Shown: positions 35,307 through 43,337 of the stretch, piece by piece
Numbering within the stretch: the first letter of the stretch is position 1
Layout: each line of letters opens with the position of its first letter
NCBI GenBank assembly: GCA_963839525.1
Contig: CAWIVJ010000007.1
Location: forward strand, 310,001-374,000
Direction: 5' to 3'
Source: CAWIVJ01 sp963839525
GTDB lineage: Bacteria > Cyanobacteriota > Vampirovibrionia > Gastranaerophilales > Gastranaerophilaceae
DNA: 64,000 nucleotides
Program-made: the position numbers and the translations under genes
Notes under the pieces: generated by a model
What the model was told of the DNA's origin: nothing
Databases searched by the model: none
The model's input: only the letters and a program-made list of their open reading frames with translations

Positions 35307-36233
35307 CTATTTACTATTTCTGTCAGATTTAATTATTTGAATATTTCTGGTTTCAGATAATTCTTGACGCGCATCCTTGATAATAAGCCGTTTTTCTTCA
35401 TCAAGACTTAATCCTCCGACTAATCTATCGATAAAACCGGTATTTAATTTTACAGCTTTTTCCAAGGCCCCGACTTCCTCTAAAATATCTTTAATTTGTA
35501 TGAAATCATATCCGAAGGATTGACGGGATTGATAAGTTAAAGTTTCTCCTGATTGAGCCTTAACAGGTTTTCCGCCTAAATCAAAATGCATTTTAAAAAC
35601 AGAACGCAAATCTTGCAATTCTGATTGCATTACCAGCACACTTTGTTGAATTCTTAAGTATCTTTCAAATAAATAATCAATATTTTCTAACTGCTTTTTT
35701 TGCCAATCATGTTTTTGAAGGTACAATTCTTTTAGTTTTGGATATGAAAGTGCAAGCCCCATTGTATCAGCCATAGCACGATGATGTTTTTTAAATTCAA
35801 CATTAAATTTTTTGGTTAGCGCCTCAAGACCGTGAGCTTCAAGATCAGGAAAAACCTCCTTAAACATTTGTTGGGTATCTATTCTTGGATTTTTTAATTC
35901 TTTATCATAATTTCTTATACATGCTTCGTTTAAAAAAGAATAATCGAATATTGCATTATGAGCGACAATAGGATAATCTTCGATAAAGTCTAAAATTTGA
36001 GGTAAAATTTCATATTCAGTGGGCGCATCTTTCACCATTTCTTCACTAATTCCATGAATAGCCATGCTAGATTTTCTAATATGCTGATGAGGATTTATTA
36101 AAGTTTGAAACTCATCTTTAATTTTACCATTTTCAAGTCGGACTGCAGCAAACTCTATAATTTTTTCTCTAGTATAATCTAAACCGGTTGTTTCAACATC
36201 TAATACTATTTCGATAACTTTCTTTTTACTCAT
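35307..36233 (-). CDS. DEDDh 3'-5' exonuclease (DnaQ-like)
   Basis: The first 170 residues form an exonuclease domain like the epsilon subunit of DNA polymerase III: LDVETTGLD (Asp and Glu), AIHGISEEMV, AHNAIFDYSFLN and HRAMADT (His and Asp). All DEDDh residues are present. The remaining 140 residues are a helical part not found in epsilon, with no known domain seen. It may proofread or trim DNA or RNA ends in repair. AGGAGG precedes the ATG. Divergent from trxA. Confidence 0.88.
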   Translation of the reverse strand: MSKKKVIEIVLDVETTGLDYTREKIIEFAAVRLENGKIKDEFQTLINPHQHIRKSSMAIHGISEEMVKDAPTEYEILPQILDFIEDYPIVAHNAIFDYSFLNEACIRNYDKELKNPRIDTQQMFKEVFPDLEAHGLEALTKKFNVEFKKHHRAMADTMGLALSYPKLKELYLQKHDWQKKQLENIDYLFERYLRIQQSVLVMQSELQDLRSVFKMHFDLGGKPVKAQSGETLTYQSRQSFGYDFIQIKDILEEVGALEKAVKLNTGFIDRLVGGLSLDEEKRLIIKDARQELSETRNIQIIKSDRNSK

Positions 36234-36328
36234 TCAACCTCCTTTTTTAATATTATCATGGATGAAAAAATATTGATATATATTTTTTTTATGTTAAAGT
36301 ATAAAAGTGAAAAAAAGAGGAGAAAATT

Positions 36329-36652
36329 ATGTCAAATGCAATAGAAATTACAGATGCAACATTTGAAGAAGAAGTTTTATCGTCAGCCGTTCCTGTCGTT
36401 GTAGACTTTTGGGCTCCTTGGTGTGGTCCTTGCAGAAAGCTCGGTCCTGTTTTAGATGAAGTTGCAGAAGAACTTAAAGGTAAAATTAAAGTTGCAAAAA
36501 TCAATACAGATGAAAATCTAAAAACAGCAAAAGAATATTCTATTATTGGTCTTCCGAGTTTGTTGGTCTTTAAAAATGGTCAAGCAGTAGAAAGATTAGT
36601 AGGGCTTATGCCTAAATCTTCTATTTTATCTAATATTGAAAAACATTTATAA
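36329..36652 (+). CDS. trxA: Thioredoxin
   Basis: 107 residues, the classic single-domain thioredoxin that reduces protein disulfides in the cytoplasm. FWAPWCGPCRKLGP holds the active CGPC pair (about residues 32-35), and the cis-Pro block IIGLPSLLVFKNGQ is present. Single-gene unit: GAGGAG before the ATG and a very strong terminator behind. Confidence 0.97.
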   Translation: MSNAIEITDATFEEEVLSSAVPVVVDFWAPWCGPCRKLGPVLDEVAEELKGKIKVAKINTDENLKTAKEYSIIGLPSLLVFKNGQAVERLVGLMPKSSILSNIEKHL

Positions 36653-36662
36653 TCTTTTTCAT

Positions 36663-36707
36663 AAAAAAACAGGACCGATTTTGTTACAAAATCGGTCCTG
36701 TTTTTTT
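36663..36707. terminator. Bidirectional terminator between trxA and secY
   Basis: Two perfectly complementary 21-base arms (36663-36683 and 36687-36707), with core CAGGACCGATTTTG, separated by TTA and ending in seven T on both strands, at a convergent junction. Confidence 0.95.
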
Positions 36708-36721
36708 ATGTTTTATAAATA

Positions 36722-38059
36722 TTACTCTTTTAAGAAACTCTCATAATTTCTTGCAAGCAAGTGGGTTCTTACTTGATTTATTAAATCAAGAGCAACTCCG
36801 ACCATGATTATTAGAGATGTAGCCCCTATCCCTTGAAGAGTTTTAATATTCGTTATATAACTCGTAAAAGAAGGTACAAGAGCGATTGTTGCAAGCCCTA
36901 ATGCTCCAATAAATGTGGTCTTGCTTAGAATTTTATCAAGAGCCTCAGCTGTCGGTTTTCCGGGTTTGATTCCGGGAATTGATGAACCGTGTTTTTTTAA
37001 ATTATTAGCAATTTCTTTTGGCTGCATATTGGGCATGATTGAAGCATAAAAGAAAGTTAGTGCGACAATCATCAAGAAATATATCAAATAATAAAACCAG
37101 CCGGAAGGACTTAACCATTGAGTTAAGTGTAAAATTGTAGTTTTTACCATAGGATTGGTTATGTTTGCTTGTCCAACAACGCTTAAAACAGTTGTTGGAA
37201 AAAGCAAAATAGCAATTGCAAAAATTATAGGCATAACACCGCCGGGATTAAGTTTAAAAGGAATATGTGTGTTTACTCCGCCATAAACTTTATTTCCGAC
37301 CTGTCTTTTAGGATTTACAATGACAACTTTCCTTGTAGCTTCCTGCATTATTACAATGAAAACCATTGTAGCAAAGAAAATAGCGAGCAAAAATAACAAA
37401 CCTAATTGTAAACTTGAATCTCTTGCTACTAATTGTCCTGTCCTGGATGCATAGATCGGAATTCCGGATAAAATACCTATAAAGATTATTAATGAACCTC
37501 CATTTCCTATTCCTTTTTCGGTTATAAGCTCAGAAATCCACATTACAAGCATAGCTCCTGCTGTCAAAACAGTTATTGAGCTTATAAAAAATAAGCCCTG
37601 ACTTACCCCCGGAAGAATAGCTCCGGGAAGTTTAGACATAAAAATCATAAAAATCAATGATTGGAATACAGCTAAGATTAATGTAAAAACTCTTGTATAT
37701 TGAGCAAGTTTTCTTCTGCCGGCTTCACCTTCTTCTTTTTGAAGTTTCTCTAAAGACGGTATTACTACAGAAACTAACTGAATAATAATTGATGAAGTAA
37801 TATAAGGTCCTATACCTAATGCAAATATAGAAACTTTACCGAGAGCTCCGCCTGAAAATAAATCTAAAAAACCAATGATATTATTTTGAGCAGCCATATT
37901 AGAAAAAACTTCGTTATTAATACCAAAAATAGGCATTTGGACACCAAATCTAAAAGCTGCAATCATCAAAAATGTAAAAATCAATTTTTCTTTTAATCCC
38001 GATGCTTGCCATAATGACATTAAATCCGATGTAGTAGGCATTTTAACTTTTTGTGTCAT
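36722..38059 (-). CDS. secY: Preprotein translocase subunit SecY
   Basis: Channel-forming subunit of the Sec translocon in the inner membrane. 445 residues with ten hydrophobic segments. Family blocks are FGVQMPIFGI, FSGGALGKVSIFALGIGPYI, GIGNGGSLIIF, NPGGVMPIIFA and KPGKPTAEALDKILSKTTF. Its ATG overlaps the rplO stop by one base, so it is the last gene of the rpsE-rpmD-rplO-secY transcript. adk, map and infA, which often follow, are not here. Confidence 0.97.
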   Translation of the reverse strand: MTQKVKMPTTSDLMSLWQASGLKEKLIFTFLMIAAFRFGVQMPIFGINNEVFSNMAAQNNIIGFLDLFSGGALGKVSIFALGIGPYITSSIIIQLVSVVIPSLEKLQKEEGEAGRRKLAQYTRVFTLILAVFQSLIFMIFMSKLPGAILPGVSQGLFFISSITVLTAGAMLVMWISELITEKGIGNGGSLIIFIGILSGIPIYASRTGQLVARDSSLQLGLLFLLAIFFATMVFIVIMQEATRKVVIVNPKRQVGNKVYGGVNTHIPFKLNPGGVMPIIFAIAILLFPTTVLSVVGQANITNPMVKTTILHLTQWLSPSGWFYYLIYFLMIVALTFFYASIMPNMQPKEIANNLKKHGSSIPGIKPGKPTAEALDKILSKTTFIGALGLATIALVPSFTSYITNIKTLQGIGATSLIIMVGVALDLINQVRTHLLARNYESFLKE

Positions 38060-38508
38060 TATACTATCTCAACCTTTCCACCTGCTGTTTCGATTTTTTC
38101 TTTTGCTTGAGGCGTAACGTAACTTGCTTTAACTGTAACTTTTTTAGTGATTTCTCCATTGCCTAAAATTCTCAAACAATCACAAGACGGATGAGCTTTT
38201 TTAATTTCTTTTAAGCTTTCTAGAGAAATTTCTTTTAAACCTAATTTTTCTAATGCACTTACATTAAGTTCTGCATATTTAAGTTGATTGATAACTTTAA
38301 ACCCTTTTAATTTAGGTAGTCTTCTATAAGCAGGCATTTGACCGCCTTCAAAACCTCTTTTAGCAGAGCAGCCTGAACGTTGTCCTTCACCGTTATGTCC
38401 GCGGCAACATGTTTTACCGTTTCCTGATGAACGACCGCGACCGACGCGTTTTTTCTTTGATGTTGAACCTTCTGCAGGTTTTAAATCTTCTAATGTTATA
38501 TTCGACAT
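38059..38508 (-). CDS. rplO: 50S ribosomal protein L15
   Basis: 149 residues. The signature N-terminus KRVGRGRSSGNGKTCCRGHN and GFEGGQMPAYRRLPK are typical of L15, a large-subunit protein. The C-terminal domain ending in KVEIV is complete. Coupled to secY. Confidence 0.97.
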   Translation of the reverse strand: MSNITLEDLKPAEGSTSKKKRVGRGRSSGNGKTCCRGHNGEGQRSGCSAKRGFEGGQMPAYRRLPKLKGFKVINQLKYAELNVSALEKLGLKEISLESLKEIKKAHPSCDCLRILGNGEITKKVTVKASYVTPQAKEKIETAGGKVEIV

Positions 38509-38582
38509 TTATTTGTTCCTTTCTATCAATTTATGCTTTGGAGAGAGTTTTTTCTTTTCAATTCTCTCTTTTAACTTCTCAC

Positions 38583-38774
38583 TTATTCTACGATTTCCAC
38601 TAAATGAGGAATTTTGTTAACCATTCCAACAATTGTTGCACTGTTAAAATGTTCTACAATTTGGTTCATTTTGCTTAAACCTAAGCTTTTTGCAACCCTG
38701 AGTTGAGCTTCTGATGAACCTATTAAGCTTTTTTTAAGTCTTATTTTAATTTTTTTTAGTTGTGTTTTTGCCAT
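38583..38774 (-). CDS. rpmD: 50S ribosomal protein L30
   Basis: 63 residues, normal for L30: KIRLKKSLIGSSEAQLRVAK then SLGLSKMNQIVEH and IVGMVNKIPHLVEI. It sits between rpsE and rplO as in the classic spc operon. Photosynthetic cyanobacteria generally lack rpmD at this place, so its presence argues for a relative outside that group. Confidence 0.93.
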   Translation of the reverse strand: MAKTQLKKIKIRLKKSLIGSSEAQLRVAKSLGLSKMNQIVEHFNSATIVGMVNKIPHLVEIVE

Positions 38775-38826
38775 GGTTTTATATGCTCCTTGTTTTTTTA
38801 CTTATCTTTTCATTTTTCACTGAAAA

Positions 38827-39498
38827 TTATGTTAATATTTCCATAATTGTTTTACCGCGTTTTTTAGCAATATCTTTGAACGGAGTTAAATTTTTTAATG
38901 CCTCCATTGTTGCATTGGCAGCGTTAAGCGGAGATTTAGAACCTAGAGATTTACATAAAATATTTTCAACTCCTGCAAGTTCTAAAACAGAGCGGACTGC
39001 ACCACCTGCAATAATCCCCGTACCTTGAGATGCCGGTCTTAACATTACTGCTCCGGAACCTGAACGTCCTGTTATAGGGTGAGGTATGGTTGTTTTAAAA
39101 ATTGGTACGTTGATAAGGTTTTTTCTGCCGTCAGCTATTGCTTTTTGAATTGCAATAATAACTTCTGCTGCTTTTGCGCAACCTACACCTACCTGACCTT
39201 TTTGATTTCCTACTATAACGACAGCTCTGAAGCTAAGTTTTTTACCACCTTTTACAACTTTAGTAACTCTTCTGATCTGAACTACTCTTTCAGTCCATTC
39301 AGATTGAGGTTTTTCTTCTTGAGTGTCAAATTTTCTTTTTCTTGATCTCGATTTTTTTATTTCGGCTTTAACTTCAACTATTTCTTCAGTTTTAGCTTCA
39401 ACTTCAACTTTTTCTTCTTTCTTTTCTTCAGCTGATTCTTCAGCAGTTTCTATTGTTGTTTCTTCAATTAAGTCTTCTATTTTTTCTTCTTTTGCCAC
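38827..39498 (-). CDS. rpsE: 30S ribosomal protein S5 with a long acidic N-terminal extension
   Basis: The last 155 residues are standard S5: ERVVQIRRVTKVVKGGKKLS, VVIVGNQKGQVGVGCAKA, GSGAVMLRPASQGTGIIAGG and KSLGSKSPLNAANAT. In front are about 65 extra residues, first strongly acidic (Glu-rich, about 1-47) and then basic (KKSRSRKRK). E. coli S5 has only about 15 residues before the core. GTG start with AGAAAGG upstream. It is the first gene of this short operon: rplR, rplF and the rest of spc are absent upstream. Confidence 0.95.
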   Translation of the reverse strand: MAKEEKIEDLIEETTIETAEESAEEKKEEKVEVEAKTEEIVEVKAEIKKSRSRKRKFDTQEEKPQSEWTERVVQIRRVTKVVKGGKKLSFRAVVIVGNQKGQVGVGCAKAAEVIIAIQKAIADGRKNLINVPIFKTTIPHPITGRSGSGAVMLRPASQGTGIIAGGAVRSVLELAGVENILCKSLGSKSPLNAANATMEALKNLTPFKDIAKKRGKTIMEILT

Positions 39499-39831
39499 TG
39501 TTACTTACCTTTCTGATTAGTGATACCTATCTTTTTGCCCTAAATACCCCAAAATAAAAGCGGGTATGAATTTTTATTTTACAGGTCGCTTAAAAAACGT
39601 TCCCTTTTCATACTTCAAGCTATTTGGAATGGTATTTAGTTCTTTCTGACAAAACTATAATTTTATAATATAATATAAAGATTTAATTGCAAGAGGGAGT
39701 AAATAAATGTTAAGAGTCATATTGAACAATGAACTAAAAATATTGAAAGGATTAATTTAACTCTGTTTACTGCTTGCTTTTTATTAAAAACTTGAATTGA
39801 CGCTGTTATAATTTTACGTTAAACTTGTAAA
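39499..39831. other. Gene-free 333-base stretch between rpsE and trmFO
   Basis: On the minus strand it must carry the rpsE promoter and leader; ATACCC and GGGTAT form a hairpin there. On the plus strand AGAGGGAG precedes a 17-codon frame (39707-39760) behind TATAAT-like boxes around 39665-39680; it could be a tiny peptide or a relic. trmFO has TGTTATAAT (39804-39812) 19 bases before its ATG and no ribosome binding site. Confidence 0.4.
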
Positions 39832-41250
39832 ATGGAAGTTAATGTAATCGGAGCAGGTTTGGCGGGAAGTGAATGTGCTTTACAGCTTGCTAAAAGAGGG
39901 ATAAAAGTTAATTTATATGAGATGAGACCAAAAAAAATGACTGGAGCTCATGTTTCTGGTGAATTTGGCGAGTTTGTCTGTTCTAACAGTCTTGGATCCT
40001 ATGATATTACAAATGCGTCAGGACTTTTAAAAAAAGAAATGGAAATTCTCGGTGGAGAATTAATTAAGGTAGTTTATGGATGTCAGGTTCCGGCAGGAGG
40101 AGCTCTTGCTGTTGACAGGGAAATTTTTTCCAAAAAAATTACTAAAATAATTGAAGAAAATGAAAATATAAATATTGTAAGAGATGAAATTAAAAAAATT
40201 CCAGATACTCCTACGGTAATTGCTTCGGGACCTTTAACGAGCAATTCTCTTGCAAATTCAATTAAAGAATTTACACATAGCGAACATTTATACTTTTTTG
40301 ATGCGATTGCTCCAATTGTTGAAAAAGATAGCATAGATTTTGATATTGCATTCTATGCAAACCGCTATGATAAAAAAAATGACGTCATGCTGAACTCGTT
40401 TCAGCATCTCACAAGCGAACGATTTTGCGACCCTGAAACAAGTTCAGGGCGATGTGAAGAAAATTATGATGCTTCTTATATAAACTGTCCTATGAATAAA
40501 GAACAATATGAAAGATTTTACAATATTTTGATTAATGCTCCAAAAATTGAATTAAAAGAATTTGAAAAAGATGCAAAATTTTTTGAATCATGTTTGCCTA
40601 TTGAAGTTTTGGCTTCCCGCGGAATTGATACTTTGAGATTTGGACCTATGAAACCGGTAGGACTTGTTGATAAACGTACAGGAGAAGAAAATTATGCTGT
40701 AGTTCAGCTAAGACAGGATAATTCTGCAAAAACTTTGTATAATTTAGTCGGATTCCAAACTAATTTAAAATGGGGAAGTCAAAAAGAACTTCTTCAATCA
40801 ATTCCGGGACTGGAAAATGTAAATATTGTCAGATATGGCGTTATGCATAGAAATACTTTTATAAATAGTCCAAAGATTTTAAATGCATCTTTACAGACAA
40901 AAACAAGACAGGATTTATTTTTTGCGGGGCAGATTACAGGAACTGAAGGTTATACGGAATCAATTGCAACAGGTCTTTTCGCAGGGATTAATATGGCAAG
41001 ATATATAAAGCAGGAAGAATTACTTTGTTTACCAAAAGAAACGATGCTGGGAGCTTTGTGTACTTATATTTCAGATGAAAGCCACGAAAAATTTCAGCCG
41101 ATAAACTCAAACTGGGGAATAATTGCTCCGATTGAACTATCAAAACAAGATAGAAAAAATAAAAAATTTAAAAAGGAGCTTCTTGCAAACCGTTCGATAA
41201 AAATTCTTACAGAAATTCTAAAGCCCTTTATTTTAGAGCAAAAAATTTGA
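39832..41250 (+). CDS. trmFO: Folate-dependent tRNA U54 methyltransferase with an inserted repeat
   Basis: FAD enzyme that uses methylenetetrahydrofolate to make ribothymidine-54 in tRNA. The 472 residues contain VIGAGLAGSECALQLAKRG (FAD site), YEMRPKKMTGAHVSG, VCSNSL, PAGGALAVDRE and the C-terminal GQITGTEGYTESIATGL. About 30 residues (about 183-212, NSFQHLTSERFCDPETSSG) interrupt the family sequence between YANRYDKK and YINCPMNK. They are encoded by a mobile palindromic element. The frame is kept and the insertion sits in a loop, so the enzyme may still work. Confidence 0.95.
   Translation: MEVNVIGAGLAGSECALQLAKRGIKVNLYEMRPKKMTGAHVSGEFGEFVCSNSLGSYDITNASGLLKKEMEILGGELIKVVYGCQVPAGGALAVDREIFSKKITKIIEENENINIVRDEIKKIPDTPTVIASGPLTSNSLANSIKEFTHSEHLYFFDAIAPIVEKDSIDFDIAFYANRYDKKNDVMLNSFQHLTSERFCDPETSSGRCEENYDASYINCPMNKEQYERFYNILINAPKIELKEFEKDAKFFESCLPIEVLASRGIDTLRFGPMKPVGLVDKRTGEENYAVVQLRQDNSAKTLYNLVGFQTNLKWGSQKELLQSIPGLENVNIVRYGVMHRNTFINSPKILNASLQTKTRQDLFFAGQITGTEGYTESIATGLFAGINMARYIKQEELLCLPKETMLGALCTYISDESHEKFQPINSNWGIIAPIELSKQDRKNKKFKKELLANRSIKILTEILKPFILEQKI
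40383..40454. repeat. In-gene palindromic element inside trmFO
   Basis: Two half-sites, each itself a hairpin: ATGCTGAACTCGTTTCAGCA (from about 40386) and CCCTGAAACAAGTTCAGGG (from 40431). They are also inverted copies of each other around a 20-base centre. The translated product, NSFQHL ... DPETSSGR, is typical of the HAELVSAS/PETSSG repeats found in many bacterial genomes. A related copy lies at 50671-50743. Confidence 0.85.
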
Positions 41251-41302
41251 TAAAATTTTATATTTATGATTATATCTTATATTATAGGTGTTTTGAAGAA
41301 AA

Positions 41303-42562
41303 ATGAAAAATTTGGGTACAGAAGATTTAGCTAATATATTAAAAGCAAAGGGTTTGAATGTTCTGTTTTTGCATAGGAATTTTCCTGCGCAATTCAGATA
41401 CCTTATTATTGATCTGATTAAAAATCCTTTAAATTTACTAATGTTTATAACAAGCAATTCAGGCTTTGATATGCCCGGTGTTAACAAATTAATTTATAAG
41501 ATTGAAAAGAAGAATTCTGAAGGTTGTCATCCTTATTTAAAAACTTACGAAGAAGCACTAAGACACGGGAAAGCTGCTGCAGATATTGCTTTAGCTATGA
41601 AAAAACGAGGAATTAAACCGGATATTATTTACGGTCATTCATGGGGCCCTCCGATGTTTATGAAAGATGTATTCCCTGATGTTCCTTTGCTTTGTTATTT
41701 TGAGTGGTTTAATAATGTTGAAGGTTCAAATATAGGGTTTGATGGCATTATTCCTAATGAAGATCAAAAGGCGAAAATAATATGCAATAATTCGGTCCTT
41801 CTTTCAGATTTATGTTCCTGTGATGCCGGAATAACTCCTACAAACTGGCAAAAACAACAATTTCCTAAAGAATTTCATAATAAAATTAAAGTACTTCATG
41901 ACGGAGTTGACACAGAAGCTTGTAAACCTGATAAAGATGCAAAACTTACGATTAATGTTGACGGCAAAACTTTAGAATTTACATCTAAAGATGAAGTTAT
42001 AACCTATGCTACCAGGGGAATGGAACCTTATAGAGGATTTCCTGAATTTATGAAGGCTGTAGAAAAACTTCTTGTAAAACGTCCCAATGCTCATTTTATA
42101 ATAGCGGGCGAAGATGTTGTTTGCTACGGAACAAAAATTGAAGGTTCATATAAAGATCTTATGCTGAAAAATCTTAAGATAGATATGAATAGAGTTCATT
42201 TTGTAGGAACATTGCCGCTTACTAAGTATATAGAGCTTTTACAAATATCATCAGTACATGTTTATTTAACTTTTCCTTTTATTCTTTCCTGGTCAATACT
42301 TGATGCAATGTCTTGTGGATGCTGTATTGTTGCTTCAAATACTCCACCGATTCTTGAGGTTATAGAGGATAATTATAACGGTCTTTTAGTCGATTTTTAC
42401 AATATTGATCAACTTGTAGAAAAAATTGAATATGCTCTTGATAATAAAGATAAAATTCTGGATATTAAAAGTAATGCAAGACAAACAGTTCTTGATAAAT
42501 ATAATCTAAAAAAACTTTTGCCTCAACACATAGAATTTATAAGAAGTTTAACAGGTAAATAA
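41303..42562 (+). CDS. GT4-type glycosyltransferase, paralogue A
   Basis: GT-B fold glycosyltransferase. 419 residues; an N-terminal extension of about 17 residues precedes LNVLFLHRNFPAQFRY, the position where two paralogues at 60064-62496 start. Shared family blocks are DIIYGHSWGPPMFMKDVF, HDGVDTEACKPD, YATRGMEPYRGFPEFM, HFIIAGEDVVCYG and the donor-site part NYNGLLVDFYN. Soluble or peripheral, probably active on an envelope glycan. It follows trmFO with a 52-base gap. Confidence 0.85.
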   Translation: MKNLGTEDLANILKAKGLNVLFLHRNFPAQFRYLIIDLIKNPLNLLMFITSNSGFDMPGVNKLIYKIEKKNSEGCHPYLKTYEEALRHGKAAADIALAMKKRGIKPDIIYGHSWGPPMFMKDVFPDVPLLCYFEWFNNVEGSNIGFDGIIPNEDQKAKIICNNSVLLSDLCSCDAGITPTNWQKQQFPKEFHNKIKVLHDGVDTEACKPDKDAKLTINVDGKTLEFTSKDEVITYATRGMEPYRGFPEFMKAVEKLLVKRPNAHFIIAGEDVVCYGTKIEGSYKDLMLKNLKIDMNRVHFVGTLPLTKYIELLQISSVHVYLTFPFILSWSILDAMSCGCCIVASNTPPILEVIEDNYNGLLVDFYNIDQLVEKIEYALDNKDKILDIKSNARQTVLDKYNLKKLLPQHIEFIRSLTGK

Positions 42563-42580
42563 TTTTAAGAAAAAAATTTG

Positions 42581-43183
42581 TTATTCCTTAACGTTTTTGA
42601 AAAAATCCTGTGCAATAATTTGTGAGTATTTACCTTTTTCATTCGCTGAAATAATTGTTCTGGATTGTCCGTCTTTAGTTTGGACTGCAGAAATAATTCC
42701 TTCAACTTCACCCGAAGGCACTTTGCTTATTTTTGCACTAAATCTAACATAAGGTACTTTTTGTCCAAAGGTTCTGATGTAACCTTTCTTGGAAATTTCC
42801 AAATCTTTAATATTTATAACAGAGTATTTAAATTTTTCTACTAAATTCTGTAATTTTTCCTCGACTTTATTTTCCTGAAAATCTTTTGGTGTCAAAAGAG
42901 GTTTTTTGCCTGAATCTACAACAATCATTTTTTGTCCGCTTGCTCTGTGTTCCGCCAAAACGCCGTAATAACCGAGAGCATTAGCTGCCTTATCTATTTC
43001 AAATTCATCTCCTATTTTTGAGAAATCACCTACTTTTTTAGCACGTTCTAGCATAACGTCTTGAGGAGGATGCGTAATTTCATTCCATTTCTGTACAAAA
43101 AAATCTTTTCCTCCTATAGAAATAAAACCAATAATAGCCAAGACTAAAATTATAGCTTTTAAAATATTTTTTAAACAACCCAT
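42581..43183 (-). CDS. Membrane-anchored protein of unknown function
   Basis: 200 residues: a hydrophobic N-terminal anchor (about 8-26) followed by a soluble domain of mixed strands and helices. No family recognised. The end of the anchor and the Lys/Asp-rich following part suggest the domain faces the periplasm. CTGGAG precedes the ATG. It may be read through from the GH57 gene upstream only if the terminator at 43282-43320 leaks. Confidence 0.6.
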   Translation of the reverse strand: MGCLKNILKAIILVLAIIGFISIGGKDFFVQKWNEITHPPQDVMLERAKKVGDFSKIGDEFEIDKAANALGYYGVLAEHRASGQKMIVVDSGKKPLLTPKDFQENKVEEKLQNLVEKFKYSVINIKDLEISKKGYIRTFGQKVPYVRFSAKISKVPSGEVEGIISAVQTKDGQSRTIISANEKGKYSQIIAQDFFKNVKE

Positions 43184-43281
43184 AGTTGAAATTCTCCAGA
43201 AAATCTATTTCTTAGAGGTAAGTATACTTATTACAAAGATAAAAATCAAGTATTAAGTTTTTATAAAACTTAAAGAGCAAT

Positions 43282-43320
43282 AAAAAGCGGGCAAAAGCTA
43301 AAAGCTTTTGCCCGCTTTTT
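43282..43320 (-). terminator. Terminator of the GH57 gene
   Basis: AAAAAGCGGGCAAAAGCT and its complement form an 18-bp stem with a three-base loop; the A-run is the T-run for the minus strand. Confidence 0.9.
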
Positions 43321-43337
43321 ATTTATAAATTTGTTTC

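Noticed and set aside
37172..37199. 9-bp inverted repeat (TCCAACAAC) in secY
   Set aside because: By rough estimate a few 9-bp cases are expected by chance, and it encodes ordinary SecY sequence.
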